Positions 61,373 through 64,000 of a stretch of 64,000 nucleotides of DNA are shown here, piece after piece. The notes under the pieces are model-generated. The model was not told the origin of the DNA and searched no databases. It saw only the letters and a program-made list of their open reading frames with translations. This DNA comes from Bacillota bacterium (lineage in GTDB: Bacteria; Bacillota; Clostridia; Acetivibrionales; DSM-1351), in the NCBI GenBank assembly GCA_023390335.1, contig JAEWCZ010000066.1, forward strand, positions 62,001 to 126,000. The letters run 5' to 3'. Both the position numbers and the translations under genes were made by a program. Position 1 is the stretch's first letter; each line of letters begins with the position of its first letter.

Positions 61373-62288
61373 CATATTACTGTTAATAAGTATAACCTTG
61401 ATGTATTCAACACCGCTGGTCTTTGGTGCCATGGGCGGAGTTATATCCGAACGTGCGGGTGTTATCAATCTTGGAATAGAGGGAATGATGACCATAGGAG
61501 CATTTACAGGTGCTACTGTTGGTTATTATACTGCTAATCCCTGGCTCGGATTTTTATCAGCAGGTTTAGCAGGAGGTATACTTGCACTATTGCATGCAAT
61601 CGCGTCTATATCGTTTAAAGCAAATCAGACAGTATCAGGTATTGCCATGAATTTTCTCGGACTGGGTCTTTCACTATTTCTTTCAAGGCTTTTCTTTGAA
61701 GGAGCAACCATGACTAAGCCCGTAACTAAAAAGATACCTAAAATATTAGGTAAAATAAATTCAAAGGAACATCCGGTACTTTCGCTGCTCAACATGGATA
61801 CCACAGTAATAATAGCACTTATACTTATGCTGGCCATATGGTTCGTATTGTACAGGACCAAATGGGGACTAAGGATACGATCTGTAGGTGAGCATCCTGC
61901 GGCGGCTGATTCACTGGGTATAAGCGTTTCAACAATAAGATACTCCTGCGTTATCCTGTCAGGTGTATTTTCCGGCTTAGGAGGTGCGGCAATGACACTT
62001 GCTGTGGTGTCACTTTACTCTGCTACAGCCATATCTGGTCAGGGCTTTATTGCACTTGCAGCAGTAATATTCGGAAAATGGACACCGCAAGGGGCATACG
62101 GTGCATGTCTAGTCTTCGGACTTTCTCAGGCACTTGTGGTATTGCTGGGCGGAGGCACGATTCACATACCATCTCAGATATTATCCATGTTGCCCTATAT
62201 TACAACTATAATAGTACTTGTTTTGTTTGTTGGGCGCTCAGTAATGCCGAAAGCAGATGGAATACCTTATGAAAAAGGCACCAGATGA
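61362..62288 (+). CDS. Nucleoside ABC transporter permease 2
   Basis: The start at 61362 follows GAGGTG. This 308-residue protein has TPLVFGAMGGVISERAGVIN, LGIEGMMTIGAFTGATVGYY and GQGFIALAAVIFGKWTPQGA. These are hallmarks of the YufQ/NupQ permease. It completes the importer; a terminator follows. Confidence 0.9.
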   Translation: MLNSILLLISITLMYSTPLVFGAMGGVISERAGVINLGIEGMMTIGAFTGATVGYYTANPWLGFLSAGLAGGILALLHAIASISFKANQTVSGIAMNFLGLGLSLFLSRLFFEGATMTKPVTKKIPKILGKINSKEHPVLSLLNMDTTVIIALILMLAIWFVLYRTKWGLRIRSVGEHPAAADSLGISVSTIRYSCVILSGVFSGLGGAAMTLAVVSLYSATAISGQGFIALAAVIFGKWTPQGAYGACLVFGLSQALVVLLGGGTIHIPSQILSMLPYITTIIVLVLFVGRSVMPKADGIPYEKGTR

Positions 62289-62312
62289 TAAATCAAAAAT
62301 ATAGAGTAGATT

Positions 62313-62370
62313 TAAAAAGGGACTTAATTAAGTGTTGTTCGATTGCAACAGCCTTACTTAAGTCCTTTTA
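62313..62370 (+). terminator. Long hairpin terminator after the nucleoside importer
   Basis: GGACTTAA (62320-62327) pairs with TTAAGTCC (62358-62365), enclosing an inner TGTTG/CAACA stem; TTTTA follows. The inner arm TTGCAACAGCC matches the repeat ends at 39117 and 56660. Confidence 0.75.
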
Positions 62371-62587
62371 CTTGCAGTCTTTTAATAAAATAATAATAAA
62401 TACAAATACTAATTATACAAATTGTAAAAACCTTATCAATAATTAAGACAATGAAATAAGAAAAAAGTAAACAAATTTGAATGTCGAATCGTGTTGACTT
62501 TTGGCAATATATAATATATTATGTAAGTGGACATATCAACATAACAATATAATATTATAATAACTAGGACATTCAAGGGGGATAATC

Positions 62588-63316
62588 GTGAGCGGAATGG
62601 TACCTAAATACTATTTGGTAAAACAAAAAATAGTAGAAATGATTAATAATGAGGAAATCGGCTCCGATGGCCTTATTCCAAGCGAAAGAGAACTGATGGG
62701 TATCTTTGGACTAAGCAGGATAACTGTTAAAAAGGCTATAGATGATCTCGTTAACGAAGGATATCTGTATCGAATTCAAGGTAAGGGAACTTTCGTTAAA
62801 AAAGATACTCTGGATCAGGATTTGATTTCAATAACCAGTTGTACTCAAGATATAATTAAATTAGGAATGACCCCTTCTAAGAGACTTCTCAAGTCGGAGA
62901 TTATTGAGGCTGACAAAGTTATGCTCAGAAAATTGCAACTTAGTCAGGGGGACAAGGTATATAAAGTTAAGCGTGTATATTATGCAAATAACGATCCTGT
63001 TAACCTGACTACCGCGTACTTACCATGCAAATTATTTCCCCTAATTGATACCTATGATTTCGGAGTAGATTCCATTTACAAAGTACTTGAAACAAAATAC
63101 GGTACAAAAATTACAAAAGCAACAAGAACCATTGAGGCAGTACTGGCGGTTGATGAGGTAGCCAGAGAGCTTAAGGTAAAAGAGGGAGATCCTGTACTTT
63201 TATTTAAGGCTATCACATATGGAATGGTAAATGGAAAAGAGATACCTATAGAATCGTTTAAAAGCTTCTATAGATCGGACAAGTTTAAATTTTACATCAA
63301 TCAGATACACGAATAA
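62588..63316 (+). CDS. GntR-family regulator, HutC/UTRA type
   Basis: GTG at 62588 follows AAGGGGGAT. The 242-residue protein has a winged helix (GLIPSERELMGIFGLSRITV, IQGKGTFV) and a UTRA ligand domain from residue about 85 (LKVKEGDPVLLFKAITYGMV). It lies between two BMP-type transport genes and may control either. Ligand not evident. Confidence 0.9.
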   Translation: MSGMVPKYYLVKQKIVEMINNEEIGSDGLIPSERELMGIFGLSRITVKKAIDDLVNEGYLYRIQGKGTFVKKDTLDQDLISITSCTQDIIKLGMTPSKRLLKSEIIEADKVMLRKLQLSQGDKVYKVKRVYYANNDPVNLTTAYLPCKLFPLIDTYDFGVDSIYKVLETKYGTKITKATRTIEAVLAVDEVARELKVKEGDPVLLFKAITYGMVNGKEIPIESFKSFYRSDKFKFYINQIHE

Positions 63317-63509
63317 TTCTTAAATTGCAAATTAGTAAACAAAGAAGTAAAGCTGCCAAGTAAGATAATATGCTATGGCTTAGTTTCTTGCACTCAAAAA
63401 TCCATTATGCCATGGCTTTTATAAAAAGAGGACCTAAGATCGCGACTTAGGCTTCTAATAATTTAATATATCAAATCTATAACACTATATTATCGGAGGA
63501 GAGGTCAAC
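63317..63509. promoter_or_regulatory. Upstream region of the second BMP gene with a dyad
   Basis: The dyad CCTAAG-ATCGCGA-CTTAGG lies near 63433-63451, about 60 bases before the ATG, with an AT-rich stretch after it. It could be an operator or a short RNA hairpin. I saw no purine-riboswitch core here. Confidence 0.35.
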
Positions 63510-64000
63510 ATGAAAAAAATTACAAAAAAACTGTCTTTTCTGCTCGCACTAGTTATGCTCGTATCTATGGTTTTTACAGGCTGTTCTGATTCCAAAGCTG
63601 GTGATTCCTCTGCCAGCAGTACTAATGCTTCAAATTCAAGTTCCGCTACTGTAGATTTAGGCCCCGGAATAGCACTGATTACTTCTGCTGCAGGCCCTAA
63701 CGATAAGGGATACAACCAGTCGGCAGTTGCAGGACTAGAAAAAACAAAGAAAGATATGGGAATTAATTATAAGGTTGTTGAAACTACTGATGTACCCGGA
63801 AGTTTGACACAATTGGCAGGTGCCGGCTACAAGCTCATTTTCAGCCTTGAGTACAACTTTGACGCATTAATTAAGGGAGTTGGAGGAAGCAAGCCTATTG
63901 CTGAACAATACCCAGATACTACATTTGTAATATTCAATGACAATCCAAACGTAAATGATGACGGAAGTGTAAAGCATAAAAACGTTGTTTCAGTTCTTTT
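63510..64000 (+). CDS. BMP-family lipoprotein (partial, runs off the window)
   Basis: The ATG follows GGAGGAGAGG. The first 163 codons show a lipoprotein signal (LLALVMLVSMVFTGCSDS) and a Ser-rich linker. The BMP domain start is GIALITSAAGPNDKGYNQSA, with TTFVIFNDNPNVNDDG later. It is a second, diverged copy of the PnrA-type binding protein and the stop lies beyond the window. Confidence 0.88.
   Translation, partial: MKKITKKLSFLLALVMLVSMVFTGCSDSKAGDSSASSTNASNSSSATVDLGPGIALITSAAGPNDKGYNQSAVAGLEKTKKDMGINYKVVETTDVPGSLTQLAGAGYKLIFSLEYNFDALIKGVGGSKPIAEQYPDTTFVIFNDNPNVNDDGSVKHKNVVSVL

Overview
The window looks like a chromosomal segment of a low-GC, anaerobic, cellulosome-forming clostridium of the Ruminiclostridium / Clostridium cellulolyticum kind. 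The main clue is a secreted GDSL esterase with a C-terminal type I dockerin (28069-28962). An agr-type peptide locus, AGGAGG ribosome sites with frequent TTG and GTG starts, and Bacillota-type families throughout fit this. I saw no rRNA, tRNA or CRISPR array. This is reading by eye; no database search was run.

Layout. 1-2640: end of an unknown gene, a LacI-type regulator, and an MFS transporter behind an attenuator-like leader. 2908-15344: an accessory island bounded by two small sigma-like proteins. It holds a glycosyltransferase, a GDP-sugar dehydratase, a NeuB-SAF-TIM-barrel fusion and every activity of the GDP-heptose pathway (GmhA, HddA, and a GmhB and HddC fused to a kinase-like domain). 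It also has a VOC protein, an MFS exporter and an MFS-HAD phosphatase fusion. 15625-27872: stress and housekeeping genes, including an RCC1-repeat protein, a TipA-like MerR regulator, a TetM-like GTPase fused to a YacP/Rae1-type nuclease, a Dus enzyme, a nitroreductase, flavoproteins and a decayed ABC transporter. 28069-34572: dockerin esterase, a probable group II intron relic, an agr-like quorum locus, and an XRE repressor between two matching promoter-operators.

34692-42510: small membrane genes, a Vat-like acetyltransferase, an arsenic operon with a consensus promoter and operator, an AraC/GyrI regulator, and a compact NiFe-hydrogenase operon led by a cytochrome b5-like protein. 42555-56475: a LacI-controlled carbohydrate locus. 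A FAD enzyme and the LacI repressor face left. To the right run an ABC sugar importer, two paralogous TIM-barrel isomerases, an erythritol/threitol-type dehydrogenase, a ribulokinase-like kinase, a phosphodiesterase, an MgtC-like protein and a HAD phosphatase. Dyads of the form TGGAACGTTCCA lie between the two arms. 56673-64000: a secreted membrane protein, a complete BMP/PnrA-type nucleoside ABC importer, a GntR regulator and the start of a second BMP lipoprotein.

The best candidate for an undescribed system is the 3.6-14.7 kb sugar-nucleotide cluster. It lacks a recognisable polymerase, flippase or lipid-carrier transferase but has two MFS carriers, one fused to a phosphatase, plus a kinase-like domain. 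That pattern suggests a small exported heptose- or ulosonate-containing product rather than a capsule. Second-rank candidates are the XRE twin-promoter locus, the TetM-Rae1 fusion, the cytochrome b5/NiFe-hydrogenase operon and the structured leader before the VOC gene.
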